From Urophycis tenuis (lineage: Eukaryota; Chordata; Actinopteri; Gadiformes; Phycidae), in the NCBI GenBank assembly GCA_036785325.1, contig JAXIVH010000012.1, positions 3,022,814-3,086,813 of the forward strand: DNA of 64,000 bases, read 5' to 3'. The position numbers and the translations under genes were made by a program. Under the pieces are notes generated by a model. The model saw only the letters and a program-made list of their open reading frames with translations, made no database searches and was not told the DNA's origin. Shown here one piece after another: positions 1 to 21,256 of this stretch (its first letter is position 1; each line of letters starts with the position of its first letter).

Positions 1-1014
1 ATTCACCTGAAATTATTGCAACTTACCACATTGAATATACAGTATATATATATATTTTTTTTTTTTCAGAATAGAATAGAATAAAATAAAATACTCTTTT
101 TTGTGCTTATTTAGGACGGTCCTGCTAACACCCAATCTAGATGGGGGTAAAAGGCATGATGATGGACAGACAAGATATGAACACCGGTCGCTGGTATGCA
201 GTTCACATAATCCACCACACCACCGTCACTACCTTCTGGCACATGCAATACTTTTTTACAGATAGGATGTATTTGAAATGAATTCCCTAAATAACAGAAT
301 AAATCAGGTTGCTTCTGCATTTTACAATCACATGCACAATTTCCTCAAAATGTAAGGATGGAACAGCTGTCTAGGGCGCTGCGTTTGGGTCGCAATCTGC
401 CCTGGAGGCGTGGGCTCGAATCCCACCTCTGACAAGTAATTTGCATGCACTGTAGGCCTATATATTTATAGTTATTTTATTTATGTTTTTACTACTGTTT
501 TTCTCTTGCACCAATTGCACCAAGTCAAATTCCTTTGGCAATAAACTTGTTTCTGATTCTGATTAATGGCGAACAATTCTGCATTCGGCATAGTTATTTT
601 TAGACAATTAGGCTATGCAGAATCTTTTCACTTACGCACAGAATCTGCTATTTTTTGCCAGGACACCTCCCTAGCCTTATTATGGGCAATTGCCCCTTGC
701 CGTTATTTTCTTTTTAAACTCCTCGTATGAGTTCATAACGACTACTTGCTCCTCCTGAGTGAAGTACATCGCCCGCTTCTCCCTTTTCGCTCCGTCGGAT
801 CCATTGCGTCATGGTGAATAACGTTGGGTTACGCCTCTTTTACGGGAACGCGCATCAAAACTAGTCAAAACTAAAGCGGAAAACCTGGCTCGACAAATCA
901 AATCGCAAGTGAGCTTCGTGGTACCGTTTAACTCTGATTGCGACTTTCGTATTTGTCGATCCAGGTTATCCAAACTAAGCCTGGGTATGTTAATCGAGGT
1001 TCGTAGTACACCCC
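1..1014 (-). mobile_element. PIF/Harbinger-like DNA transposon copy B, cut by window edge
   Basis: The first kilobase is the reverse complement of 1344-2152, apart from a SINE at about 352-565. The inner end at 1000-1014 reads GGTTCGTAGTACACCCC, the inverted form of the terminus at 1344. Position 1 (ATTCACCTGAAATTATTG) pairs with the sequence ending at about 2152, so the element continues to the left of the window. Its reverse strand carries the same short Myb/SANT-like coding remnant as copy A. Assignment to PIF/Harbinger rests on the TACTACGAA-type terminus and the SANT-like gene; it is family-level inference. It looks non-autonomous. Confidence 0.6.
352..565 (+). mobile_element. tRNA-Leu-derived SINE with LINE-type 3' tail
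   Basis: Positions 352-434 follow a vertebrate tRNA-Leu almost end to end: GTAAGGATGG start, GGCGCTGCG D-arm region, CCCTGGAGGCGTGGG variable and T arms, and the B box GGCTCGAATCC. The anticodon loop has decayed, so this is a SINE head and not a working tRNA. A body and a 3' end follow with TTGCACCAATTGCACC and TTTCTGATTCTGATT. The same tail recurs at 30,020-30,113. The SINE is missing from the matching place in the inverted copy at 1344-2454, so it arrived after the two copies separated. Confidence 0.75.
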
Positions 1015-1343
1015 CCTGGTCCAGGTAAACAAGCCCCTCTCCCCTGCTCACCTGGTCCAGGTAAACAAGCCCCTCTCCCCTGCTCACCTGGTCCAGGTAA
1101 ACAAGCCCCTCTCCCCTGCTCACCTGGTCCAGGTAAACAAGCCCCTCTCCCCTGCTCACCTGGTCCAGGTAAACAAGCCCCTCTCCCCTGCTCACCTGGT
1201 CCAGGTAAACAAGCCCCTCTCCCCTGCTCACCTGGTCCAGGTAAACAAGCCCCTCTCCCCTGCTCACCTGGTCCAGGTAAACAAGCCCCTCTCCCCTGCT
1301 CACCTGGTCCAGGTAAACAAGCCCCTCTCCCCTGCTCACCTGG
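1015..1343. repeat. 36-bp minisatellite, about 9 copies
   Basis: The unit CTGGTCCAGGTAAACAAGCC plus 16 more bases is repeated almost perfectly. A partial unit resumes at 2456, just after transposon copy A, so the array pre-dates that insertion. It produces a spurious 12-residue-repeat ORF on the minus strand. Confidence 0.95.
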
Positions 1344-2454
1344 GGGGTGTACTACGAACCTCGATGAACAAACCCAGGCTTTCTTTGGATAACCTGGATC
1401 AACAAATACGAAACTCGCAATCAGAATTAAACGGTACCACGAAGCTCACTTACGATTTGATTTGTCAAGCCAGGTTTTCCGCTTTAGTTTCGATGCGCGT
1501 TCCCGTAAAAGGGGCGTAACCCAACGTTATTCACCATGATGAAATGGATCCGACGGAGCGAAAAGGGGCTATGTAATTCACTCAGGAGGAGCAAGTAGTC
1601 ATTATGAACTCATATGAGGAGTTTAAAAAGAAAATAACGGCAAGGGGCAATACTGTTGCCCATAATAAGGCTAGGGAGGCGTGCTGGCAAAAAATAGCAG
1701 ATTCTGTGAATGCGTAAGTGAAAAGATTCTGCATAGCCTAATTGTCTAAAAATAACTATACCAAATGCAGAACTGTTTGCCATTAATCCCAATAGAGTGC
1801 ATATGAAAAATGCAAAAGCAACCTCCAACCTGCTTTATTGTGTAATTTAGGGAATTCATTTCAAATACATCCTATATGTAAAAAAAGTATTGCATGTGCC
1901 GGAAGGTAGTGACGGTGGTGTCGTGGATCAGTATGTGAACTGCACACCAGCGACCGGTGTTCATATCTTGCCTGTCCATCATCATGCCTTTTACCCCATC
2001 TAGATTGGGTGCTAGCACGACTGTCCGAACATGGGTACAAGTAAGAAATAAGCACAAAAAAGAGCATTTTATTCTATTCTATTCTATTCTATTCTAAAAA
2101 CATAATTCAATGTGGTAAGTTTAAAGCATACATTTCAATAATTTCAGGTGAATGTATCCTATGATTTGCAATAGGATAGGCTCTAACTTTTCATCTGATG
2201 TTGATTACCTGTAGCAAATAAGAAAAAAAAAAACTCAGCGAAACACCCTGACTAGGAGGCGGCGCCAGCTTTAAGTAGCCGATCTAATCGGAAAGTTAGC
2301 TGAAAACCTCCTCCTGACCAGGTTTGGTTGCCAGCATAAGTTACCATGGCGATATAGCGACGCTAAAAAAGAGCGACTTTCGTATGACAGCTAACCCAGG
2401 CTTTGAGCGCAACATACCTCGCTAACCCACTAATTGAAGTTCGTAGTACACCCC
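1344..2454 (+). mobile_element. PIF/Harbinger-like non-autonomous transposon copy A (1.1 kb)
   Basis: The element starts GGGGTGTACTACGAACCTCG and ends with the inverted form at 2436-2454. CTGG lies on both sides (1340-1343 and 2456-2459), probably a short target duplication within the 36-bp minisatellite unit. Inside are a short SANT/Myb-like coding remnant (1577-1714) and several decayed coding stretches, but no transposase ORF. Internal motifs such as AACCCAGGCT near both ends suggest subterminal repeats. Confidence 0.65.
1577..1717 (+). pseudogene. Myb/SANT-like domain fragment of the transposon
   Basis: In frame, the sequence reads FTQEEQVVIMNSYEEF, then KKKITARGNT and REACWQKIADSVNA, resembling the N-terminal SANT/Myb-like DNA-binding domain that accompanies PIF/Harbinger transposases. 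A stop follows directly, but the bases around it (GCGTAAGTG) make a good splice donor, so this may be the end of an old first exon. An in-frame TAA at about 1574-1576 is replaced by TAC in the inverted copy (near 768). The fragment is inactive as it stands. Confidence 0.5.
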
Positions 2455-2483
2455 ACTGGTCCAGGTAAACAAGCCCTCCCCCT

Positions 2484-2544
2484 ACCACACACACACATGC
2501 AGACAGACACACACGCACACATAGATAAACACAGAGAGATGAGA

Positions 2545-2581
<37 letters not shown>
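2484..2581. repeat. AC/GT microsatellite
   Basis: An (AC)n-rich stretch is followed by (GT)n from about 2548. The long ORFs here on both strands are simple-repeat translations. Confidence 0.9.
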
Positions 2582-2582
<1 letters not shown>

Positions 2583-2699
2583 TAACAGGCTCGCAGGGCA
2601 GGCCACGCCTCCCCCATCACAGGCTCCACCCCCCAGCTCTCTGAGCAGCAGTGGGTGTGTCATCAGAGTGGGACAGACCGCGTCTTCATCAACCACAGA

Positions 2700-2900
2700 G
2701 AGCACTACGTTTGACACACCCAGTCGACCAATCACAGAGGAGCATTACGTCTGAGGCACGCCAATAACACCCAGTCGACCAATCACAGAGGAGCATTACG
2801 TCTGAGGCACGCCAATAACACCCAGTCGACCAATCACAGAGGAGCATTACGTCTGAGGCACGCCAATAACACCCAGTCGACCAATCACAGAGGAGCACTT
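2700..2900. repeat. 51-bp minisatellite, about 4 copies
   Basis: The unit contains CACCCAGTCGACCAATCACA and GAGGAGCATTACGTCTGAGG. Copies are nearly identical. Each carries a CCAATCA box, but nothing indicates promoter use. Confidence 0.9.
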
Positions 2901-4146
2901 CGTCTGTACCTCAGTATGTCCGTGGCATCACTACAGACCAAAGTTCAAAGGTCACTCAGAGTCAGTGCAACACAGGGAGGAGTTCCAGGCTTCAGGAGAT
3001 GAGGTTCTCCACCACGTTCAGACCTACAGTGTTGGTTCCTCGATGCATTACATGAAGTCAGGGGTCACCAGGGAGAGGATGTTAATACTCCTATTGATAT
3101 TATTCTGGGCCAGATGAGTTTAGTTTACTAGTTAGGGTTGTAGGGTTTGCTGCGCGGTGATGTCTAGGGATGAACGACAGAACCATGGTGGAATTGATCC
3201 TAACATGGCTACAAGCTGGGGATCAATATCTAGGTTTTAAATGATAGAATGTATTTTATTTGTTTGTTAATAACATCTTATTGTGAGTTTAAGGGTTACA
3301 TTTTTAATATCTAGTTTTTTATGACATGTATTCTCTTTTTTATACTTTTTAGATTGTAAGTAGCTCGGTTGTGCCATACAGATATCATTCAGTATTTTTT
3401 ATGACATAAAAGTGACTTAAGCGTAATCCTTGAGCAAATAAAATGTTGCAGCAGAAAATGTGTTTTGTGTGCGAAAATGTTTAAATCCGATTTAGTTTTA
3501 TATCTGTAACAGATTCATATCGTTCAAACGTCTCAAAACGTTTCCGATGACAGAGCTCCGTGTGGACAGGAGGGAGCGCTGCAGCCTCCTGACCGGAGGC
3601 GGCGCTGGTGTGTGAGTCACTCGGAGCTTTGTGTTGTGGTGGATGGAGCACAACCAGGAGGACTCCTAAAGACTCCTATTCTTTGCTCGGCTGTTAAAGG
3701 CATCAATGACGATGTCCGAACATGAACAACAACCCGTGGACTTCATGTGGTGAAACAAATCGAATACAAAAAGAAGATAAAGATGCACCAATGTGTGTAA
3801 ATATGATCCTGATCGCGACTTGTATACAATTAAATAGTGTTTTCATGTTACTTGGGATTTCCACGTTGACCGACACTGCCATCTAGTGGCAACTCTTAGT
3901 AGTGCAACCACCGCTGAATCCATCGTCGTCTATTCAAAATCTGCTGACCTTTGCGTCACTAAATACGAACAAAATGTAATAATAATTAATATCATCTGGT
4001 AGTGGAAGTCTTCTCTTCTCTGTTTACGACAGCTGACATGACAAACTGTCTGCAGTAGCTCATCAGCCTGTAGGCCTTCCTTTAGTATCTGTTCTCTACT
4101 TCTGAGTTCTCCCTGGCTCCTCTGACGTCATGCATGTGAACACATT
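2901..4146. other. No gene recognised
   Basis: About 1.25 kb of unique sequence with no convincing ORF. A GC-rich patch near 3540-3660 (GGAGGCGGCGCTGG) could be an old promoter or UTR exon, but I cannot link it to a gene. A CTCF-like motif is listed separately. Confidence 0.5.
3876..3890 (-). promoter_or_regulatory. Candidate CTCF-binding motif
   Basis: CTGCCATCTAGTGGC reads GCCACTAGATGGCAG on the minus strand, close to the vertebrate CTCF core. It lies between the transposon cluster and rtn2. This is a motif match only. Confidence 0.4.
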
Positions 4147-4200
4147 CTACCTAGCAGTGATGCGCGGGTCGGCCGTGACCCGCGCATCACTGCTACCTAG
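4147..4200. mobile_element. Minimal hAT-like palindrome with 8-bp target duplications
   Basis: A perfect inverted repeat at 4155-4192 (CAGTGATGCGCGGGTC, six-base centre, then its complement) is flanked by the direct repeat CTACCTAG at 4147-4154 and 4193-4200. An 8-bp target duplication and a terminus starting CAGTG are hallmarks of hAT transposons. Nothing remains between the two termini, so this is a 38-bp element or deletion product made only of inverted repeats. Confidence 0.75.
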
Positions 4201-4304
4201 GCTATTCTATTCATCAAACCAACCTGACTTAAACAGGAGTTAAAACATTTATACATGACTGTATCATTTCCACTCCAGCTCTCCAGGTGTGTTTGTCGAT
4301 AACC

Positions 4305-4310
4305 TTTATT
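4305..4310 (-). terminator. Poly(A) signal of rtn2
   Basis: TTTATT on the plus strand is AATAAA on the minus strand, about 750 bases beyond the rtn2 stop codon at 5066. It is the plausible end of the rtn2 3' UTR. Confidence 0.5.
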
Positions 4311-5065
4311 GGGGAGAACTAGGTGCATATTCATATAAAACGAGACTTCACAGGAGGCCCAGGTCAGACTGGTGGTTGGGTTCTGGGCTATCAGCTGAGC
4401 AGAACCAGGCCAGAGGAGTCAGGGACTTGTTTTAAAGTTCATTCATGTCAACACTTTCTTCAGTGTCCTGAAACAGCCCTGGCTGCTGGTAATGTTGGAC
4501 TCTGGCTGCTAGAATGTTGCTACCCTCCGAGTTGTTAAGGTGCTCCCATGCTTGTGAAGATCTCCAGAGCAGATAAAGACTTACATGGCCAGTGTGTCTG
4601 GACTGCTCTTTACAATCAATAACTTTAAGACTTTTTACCAAACACCCCTCAGAGAGACCAGAGAACAAACATCATTCTCTTGGAGACCGCAGTCACCTGG
4701 CAGCCATCTTGGTTACTTTAGTGGGCAAACCTTCTAGAATCTTTGGAAACCATGACAACCTAAGGCATTGTGTTTCCATGACAACCCAACGCATTGCGTT
4801 TCACTTGCAACCTAACGCATTGTGTTCCCCACCTCCAGTGTGTGGTCAGGGCTTCCCGGAAGGATCTGGAAGGTTTCCCCTCACAACCAACCAAGATGGC
4901 TGCTAGCAAAATGCGCTCTACTTCCTGTGACTAATGGCAACGCTGTAAACTTTACAAATGGACTCTTAACTAACAGATTAGATGTGACAGGAGAACACTT
5001 CCTCCGCCACAGACATCAGGTTCCTCGTGGGACTACAGAACTTCATCATCTTCATCTCCAGAGAG

Positions 5066-9665
<4,600 letters not shown>

Positions 9666-9776
9666 TTCAGCTGGGGTTCTCCCGAGAGTCCTCCGACGTC
9701 TGTCTCACGGCTGTTGTGGACACTCGTCCAGTCAGCAGAGCAGCAGCTAAAATTATCCTCTACTGGATACCCCTCT

Positions 9777-9970
<194 letters not shown>

Positions 9971-10139
9971 ACTTTCTTTACACTAGAGAACCTTGGTTCT
10001 GTAACCTGGAGAATACTGTGGTGGGTTCTGGAGTTTGGAGAAAGTGGTTTTGTTATGGAGAACATGATTCTGTAACTTGGAAAACATGGTTCTGTAATTT
10101 AGAAAACTGTGTTTCTGAACCTTAATAACCAGGAGAACC

Positions 10140-11230
10140 ATGGTTATTAAGGTATCTCTATAAGCTAACTGGCTAACCTCCCTGTGAATCGATCAGGTAT
10201 CTCTACAAGCTAACTGGCTAAGCTCCATGTGAATTGGACAGGTATCTCTACAAGCTAACTGGCTAAGCTCCATGTGAATTGGACAGGTATCTCTACAAGC
10301 TAACTGGCTAAGCTCCATGTGAATTGGACAGGTATCCCTACAAGCTAACTGGCTAAACTCCCTGTGAATCGATCAGGTATCTCTGCAAGCTAACTGGCTA
10401 AGCTCCCTGTCAATCGATCAGGTATCTCTACAAGCTAACTGGCTAAGCTCCATGTGAATTGGAGTGGTATCTCTACAAGCTAACTGGCTAAACTCCCTGT
10501 GAATCGATCAGGTATCTCTACAAGCTAACTGGCTAAGCTCTCTGTGAATCGATCAGGTATCGCTACAAGCTAACTGGCTAAGCTCCATGTGAATTGGACA
10601 GGTATCTCTACAAGCTAACTGGCTAAGCTCCCTGTGAATTGGACAGGTATCTCTACAAGCTAACTGGCTAAGCTCCCTGTGAATTGGACAGGTATCTCTA
10701 CAAGCTACCTGGCTAAGCTCCCTGTGAATTGGACAGGTATCTCTACAAGCTAACTGGCTAAGCTCCCTGTGAATTGGACAGGTATCTCTACAAGCTAACT
10801 GGCTAAGCTCCATGTGAATTGGACAGGTATCCCTACAAGCTAACTGGCTAAACTCCCTGTGAATCGATCAGGTATCTCTGCAAGCTAACTGGCTAAGCTC
10901 CATGTGAATTGGAGTGGTATCTCTACAAGCTAACTGGCTAAGCTCCATGTGAATTGGAGTGGTATCTCTACAAGCTAACTGGCTAAGCTCCCTGTGAATT
11001 GGAGTGGTATCTCTACAAGCTAACTGGCTAAGCTCCATGTGAATTGGACAGGTATCTCTACAAGCTAACTGGCTAAGCTCCATGTGAATTGGAGTGGTAT
11101 CTCTACAAGCTAACTGGCTAAGCTCCATGTGAATTGGAGTGGTATCTCTACAAGCTAACTGGCTAAGCTCCCTGTGAATTGGAGTGGTATCTCTACAAGC
11201 TAACTGGCTAAGCTCCCTGTGAATTGGACA
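10140..11230. repeat. 45-bp minisatellite, about 24 copies
   Basis: The unit CTACAAGCTAACTGGCTAAG then CTCCATGTGAATTGGACAGG plus TATCT fills the region between the two divergent genes rtn2 and ppm1n. It gives a false 15-residue-repeat ORF on the minus strand. Confidence 0.95.
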
Positions 11231-11334
11231 CAGGGAGGTTCGCTCAGAGAGGCGAGGGAAGGAGGGAGGGATGAAAACAAGAATCACGGAGGAGAGAGAG
11301 GGAGGAGAGAGGAGAGGAATGGCTCAGCTCCTAC

Positions 11335-11563
11335 TCATGATGCGGGAGATTTATGATGCTCTGTGATTGGTTGACATAAATAGGCAGCCAATGGGAGGCG
11401 GAGGCAGGGATCTGCCACGCCAGGGGGAGGGCTGGTCAGCCAAGGTAAGAACGACGAGGAGAGACACGCAGAGAAGAGTCGACAGACCACAGAGAGGAGA
11501 ACACAGAGCAGAGCGCTGAGTGGGTGAACCACGGAGGAACCCAGGGAGAGAGAGGCTGACAAC

Positions 11564-11616
<53 letters not shown>

Positions 11617-11870
11617 GAGGTGGGAGGAGCGAGCGAAGACAGCAGCAGCAGACTCATCGCAGGCGGCCATGCTGTGAGCAAACAGAGAGACAAACAGGCC
11701 AAGACCAGGACAGAACCAGGACAGAACCAGGACAGAACCTAGCCAAAACCAGGCCCGAACTAGGCCCGAACCAGGCCAGAACCAGGCCAGGACTAGGCCC
11801 AGCCAGGCCCAGCGCCTCCGCCACGGACCCTCGCAGGCGACAGGAGGACCCCCTCCCTGTGGCCCGCCCC
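11335..11870 (+). promoter_or_regulatory. ppm1n 5' region and probable promoter
   Basis: The stretch contains CCAAT-type TGATTGG (11364) and ACATAAATAGG (about 11374), then a GA-rich leader with an (AG)n run at 11564-11606 and CAGGACAGAACC repeats up to the start codon. No transcript evidence can be seen from sequence. Confidence 0.4.
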
Positions 11871-17762
<5,892 letters not shown>

Positions 17763-18581
17763 GATTCCCTCTCGGGAGGATTTTTCTCATGCGTGCAATA
17801 CGTAGAAAGGGACGATGAAGGGGTGATGATTCATCCAGCCACCAGAGGGAGTGCTGGAGTAGGAAATGTGAAGCCTTGTTGGATCTGTTTTGTATTTACA
17901 CCATAAGACCTTTTTGTACTTGTTCCAAGTGACTCAGTGACAACTCTCTGCCTCATAGAAACACGACCAACTAAGGTGATTGATTATATATTGTAAAGTT
18001 TTGATGTTGTACCTTTTTCTTAGTATGTTATATTATAAATATAAGAGTCGTCGTGGTGTTGAGCTTAAAGGTAAATCTAAGATTAAGAATATTTTTTATT
18101 TTTCAAACTTATTACAAAGTAGCTTGCTAGCTAATATAGTCTTGAAAGTGAATGCTAATGTTTTTTTTTAATGAGAAATATATAATACATAATTAAGGGC
18201 AACTATTGATGTGGAAACTGTCCTGTTTTCCCCACTGGAGGAAAACTGACTGTAAAAAAAGATTTATTTTTAAAGCCTTCCTTTGAAATGTTCAAACTTC
18301 TGTGTCATTTTTCAAAGGTAACAGTGGCAGAAGAGAGATGTTTATTTGGATGTTAAAAGGTATATTCACTATATCCATCATCTTAAGAAGTTGACTTTAA
18401 ATAATACATCATAGGTATCAGCAGAAGGTCATCTTATGTGGAAAACATTGCTCCTTATTTATCTAACAGGCCTACCTAGGACAAGCTCACAGAACACACA
18501 TCATGTATATTTCAGATCAAACAGACTACCTGAGAAAGGGTTCCTCATCTGCAACATAAATTAACATCAAGGATGAATATC

Positions 18582-18587
18582 AATAAA
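18582..18587 (+). terminator. Poly(A) signal candidate for ppm1n
   Basis: AATAAA lies about 820 bases after the ppm1n stop, at the end of an AT-rich unique stretch typical of a 3' UTR and just before a minisatellite. Confidence 0.5.
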
Positions 18588-18659
18588 TGATATGGACATT
18601 AGATATGACGAGAAAATGTGAAAAATATATATTTTAACAGGAAAAAAATGCTGTATTCC

Positions 18660-19400
18660 CCATTCCTGCACTGTCCTGGTGCTGATGCCTCTGGGCTCTA
18701 CCTGTGAGGCAGCCAGATGTTAGAACACTGTCCTGGTGCTGATGCCTCTGGGCTCTACCTATGAGGCAGCCAGATGTTAGAACACTGTCCTGGTGCTGAT
18801 GCCTCTGGGCTCTACCTGTGAGGCAGCCAGATGTTAGAACACTGTCCTGGTGCTGATGCCTCTGGGCTCTACCTATGAGGCAGCCAGATGTTAGAACACT
18901 GTCCTGGTGCTGATGCCTCTGGGCTCTACCTATGAGGCAGCCAGATGTTAGAACACTGTCCTGGTGCTGATGCCTCTGGGCTCTACCTGTGAGGCAGCCA
19001 GATGTTAGAACACTGTCCTGGTGCTGATGCCTCTGGGCTCTACCTGTCAGCCAGATGTTAGAACACTGTCCTGGTGCTGATGCCTCTGGGCTCTACCTGT
19101 CAGCCAGATGTTAGAACACTGTCCTGGTGCTGATGCTTCTGGGCTCTACCTGTGAGGCAGCCAGATGTTAGAACACTGTCCTGGTGCTGATGCCTCTGGG
19201 CTCTACCTGTCAGCCAGATGTTAGAACACTGTCCTGGTGCTGATGTCTCTGGGCTCTACCTGTCAGCCAGATGTTAGAACACTGTCCTGGTGCTGATGCC
19301 TCTGGGCTCTACCTGTGAGGCAGCCAGATGTTAGAACACTGTCCTGGTGCTGATGCCACTGGGCTCTACCTGTGAGGCAGCCAGATGTTAGGCAGCCAGA
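18660..19400. repeat. 57-bp minisatellite, about 13 copies
   Basis: The unit contains CACTGTCCTGGTGCTGATGC, CTCTGGGCTCTACCTGTGAG and GCAGCCAGATGTTAGAA. It sits between the convergent genes ppm1n and kcnk. Confidence 0.95.
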
Positions 19401-19674
19401 TGTTAGAAACCTCTGGCTTGGAGGACACCACTCCAGTCCATTCCTCATTAGAGCCTACTGGCCTACTGCTCCATCACCAGGCCGTGATAAACTCTATAGG
19501 ACCTGGGTTCAACTCCCCCCATGCCTACCTGTACACATCTAAGAGCAAGGTGACGCCTGTATCGAAACAAACTCATGAGAAGTAACGTTGGATTAACGCT
19601 AAACGCAAACTAAATGACCAGATAGTGAAGAGGCATCAGACAGCTTTCCGCTGGAGCAGGGATTCAGCACTAGC

Positions 19675-19945
19675 ATCAGAGCTACAGCGTCAGAGCTACA
19701 GCGTCAGAGCTACAGCGTCAGAGCTACAGCATCAGAGCTACAGCGTTAGAGGCTACAGCGTTAGAGGCTACAGCATCAGAGCTACAGCGTTAGAGGCTAC
19801 AGCATCAGAGCTACAGCGTTAGAGGCTACAGCGTCAGAGCTACAGCGTTAGAGGCTACAACATCAGAGGCTACAGCATCAGAGGCTACAGCATCAGAGGC
19901 TACAGCATTAGAGGCTACGGCATTAGAGGCTACAGAGACAGAGCT
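19675..19945. repeat. CAGAGCTACAGCGTTAGAGG minisatellite
   Basis: Short units of about 15 bp (GCTACAGCGTCAGA / GCTACAGCATTAGAG). Unique sequence with no recognised gene follows at 19,946-20,370. Confidence 0.9.
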
Positions 19946-20374
19946 ACAGCATTAGCAGTCCCCAGACGGACTCAGACTTGAACAAGCGGCCCTCACAGAG
20001 CCTCCCGGCAGCGTGAGGACGTCTGGAGCCCTCCAATCAGCAGCCTGCTGAAGAGACGCTTCAGCCAAGCCTCGCCTGATTGTCCGTAGGAGCCAATCAC
20101 TTGAGAGTATCTCTGCACCACACCACTCTGAGTGGATGCGTGGCCGGGCTCTTCAGACCCCTGGAGGGTCTGCTGGGGTCTGGACAGGCCATCAGGCGCT
20201 GTCCCCCAAAGCACAAATCCTTGAGGAAACGGGTTGAAATGATTCTGAATGAGCAGGTTCCCTTTCAGTGGCGTTACTGAGGTAAGGAAGCCAGGATGCT
20301 GAGCTACGATGGGGTCTCCAGGACTGTAGGAGACAACATGGCAGCACAACTCAGACTGCACTATCGTGTTGGGA

Positions 20375-21250
20375 ACACGTTAGGGTGGGGTTAGGTTAGG
20401 GTAAGGCTAGGGTGGGGTTAGGTTAGATTAGGTTAGGGTGGGGTTAGGTTATATTAGGCTAGGAGTGGGGTTATATTAGGTCAGGGGTGGGGTTTGGTTA
20501 GATTAGGTTAGGGGTGGGGTTAGGTTAAGAGTGGGGTTAGTTAGGGTGGGGTTAGGTTAGATTAGGTTAGGGTGGGGTTAGGTTAGGTTAGATTAGGTTA
20601 AAGGTGGGGTTAGGTTAGATAAGGTTAGGGTGGGGTTAGGTTAAGGGTGGGGTTAGGTTAGGTTAGATTAGGTTAAAGGTGGGGTTAGATTAGGTTAGGG
20701 TGGGGTTAGGTTAGGTTAGATTAGGTTAAAGGTGGGGTTAGGTTAGATTAGGTTAGGGTGGGGTTAGGTTAGGTTAGATTAGGTTAAAGGTGCGGTTAGG
20801 TTAGATGAGGTTAGGGTGGGGTTAGGTTAAGGGTGGGGTTAGGTTAGGTTAGATTAGGTTAAAGGTGGGGTTAGGTTAGATTAGGTTAGGGTGGGGTTAG
20901 GTTAGGTTAGATTAGGTTAAAGGTGGGGTTAGGTTAGGTTAGATTAGGGTGGGGTTAGGTTAGGTTAGATTAGGTTAAAGGTGGGGTTAGGTTAGATTAG
21001 GTTAGGGTGGGGTTAGGTTAGGTTATATTAGGTTAAAGGTGGGGTTAGGTTAGATTAGGCTAGGGTGGGGTTAGGGTTAGGTTAGATTAGGTTAGGGTGG
21101 GGTTAGGTTAGATTAGATTAGGGTGGGGTTAGGTTAGGTTAGATTAGGTTAAAGGTGGGGTTAGGTTAGGTTAGATTAGGGTGGGGTTAGGTTAGGTTAG
21201 ATTAGGTTAAAGGTGGGGTTAGGTTAGATTAGGCTAGGGTGGGGTTAGGG
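20375..21250. repeat. GGTTAGATTAGGTTAGGGTG minisatellite
   Basis: AT/GGG-rich units of about 25-45 bp built from TTAGG and TTAGATTAGG. It runs to within seven bases of the kcnk stop codon, so the 3' UTR of that gene must pass through or end in it. Confidence 0.9.
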
Positions 21251-21256
21251 TGGGCC

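Noticed and set aside
352..434. Functional tRNA-Leu gene
   Set aside because: The anticodon loop and first stem are decayed, and it is followed by a SINE body and LINE-type tail.
809..1339. 176-aa minus-strand ORF with a 12-residue repeat
   Set aside because: It is a translation of the 36-bp minisatellite plus transposon end; no protein family and no independent support.
19993..20361. 122-aa minus-strand ORF
   Set aside because: Unique sequence but no known domain or splice structure; not enough to call a gene.
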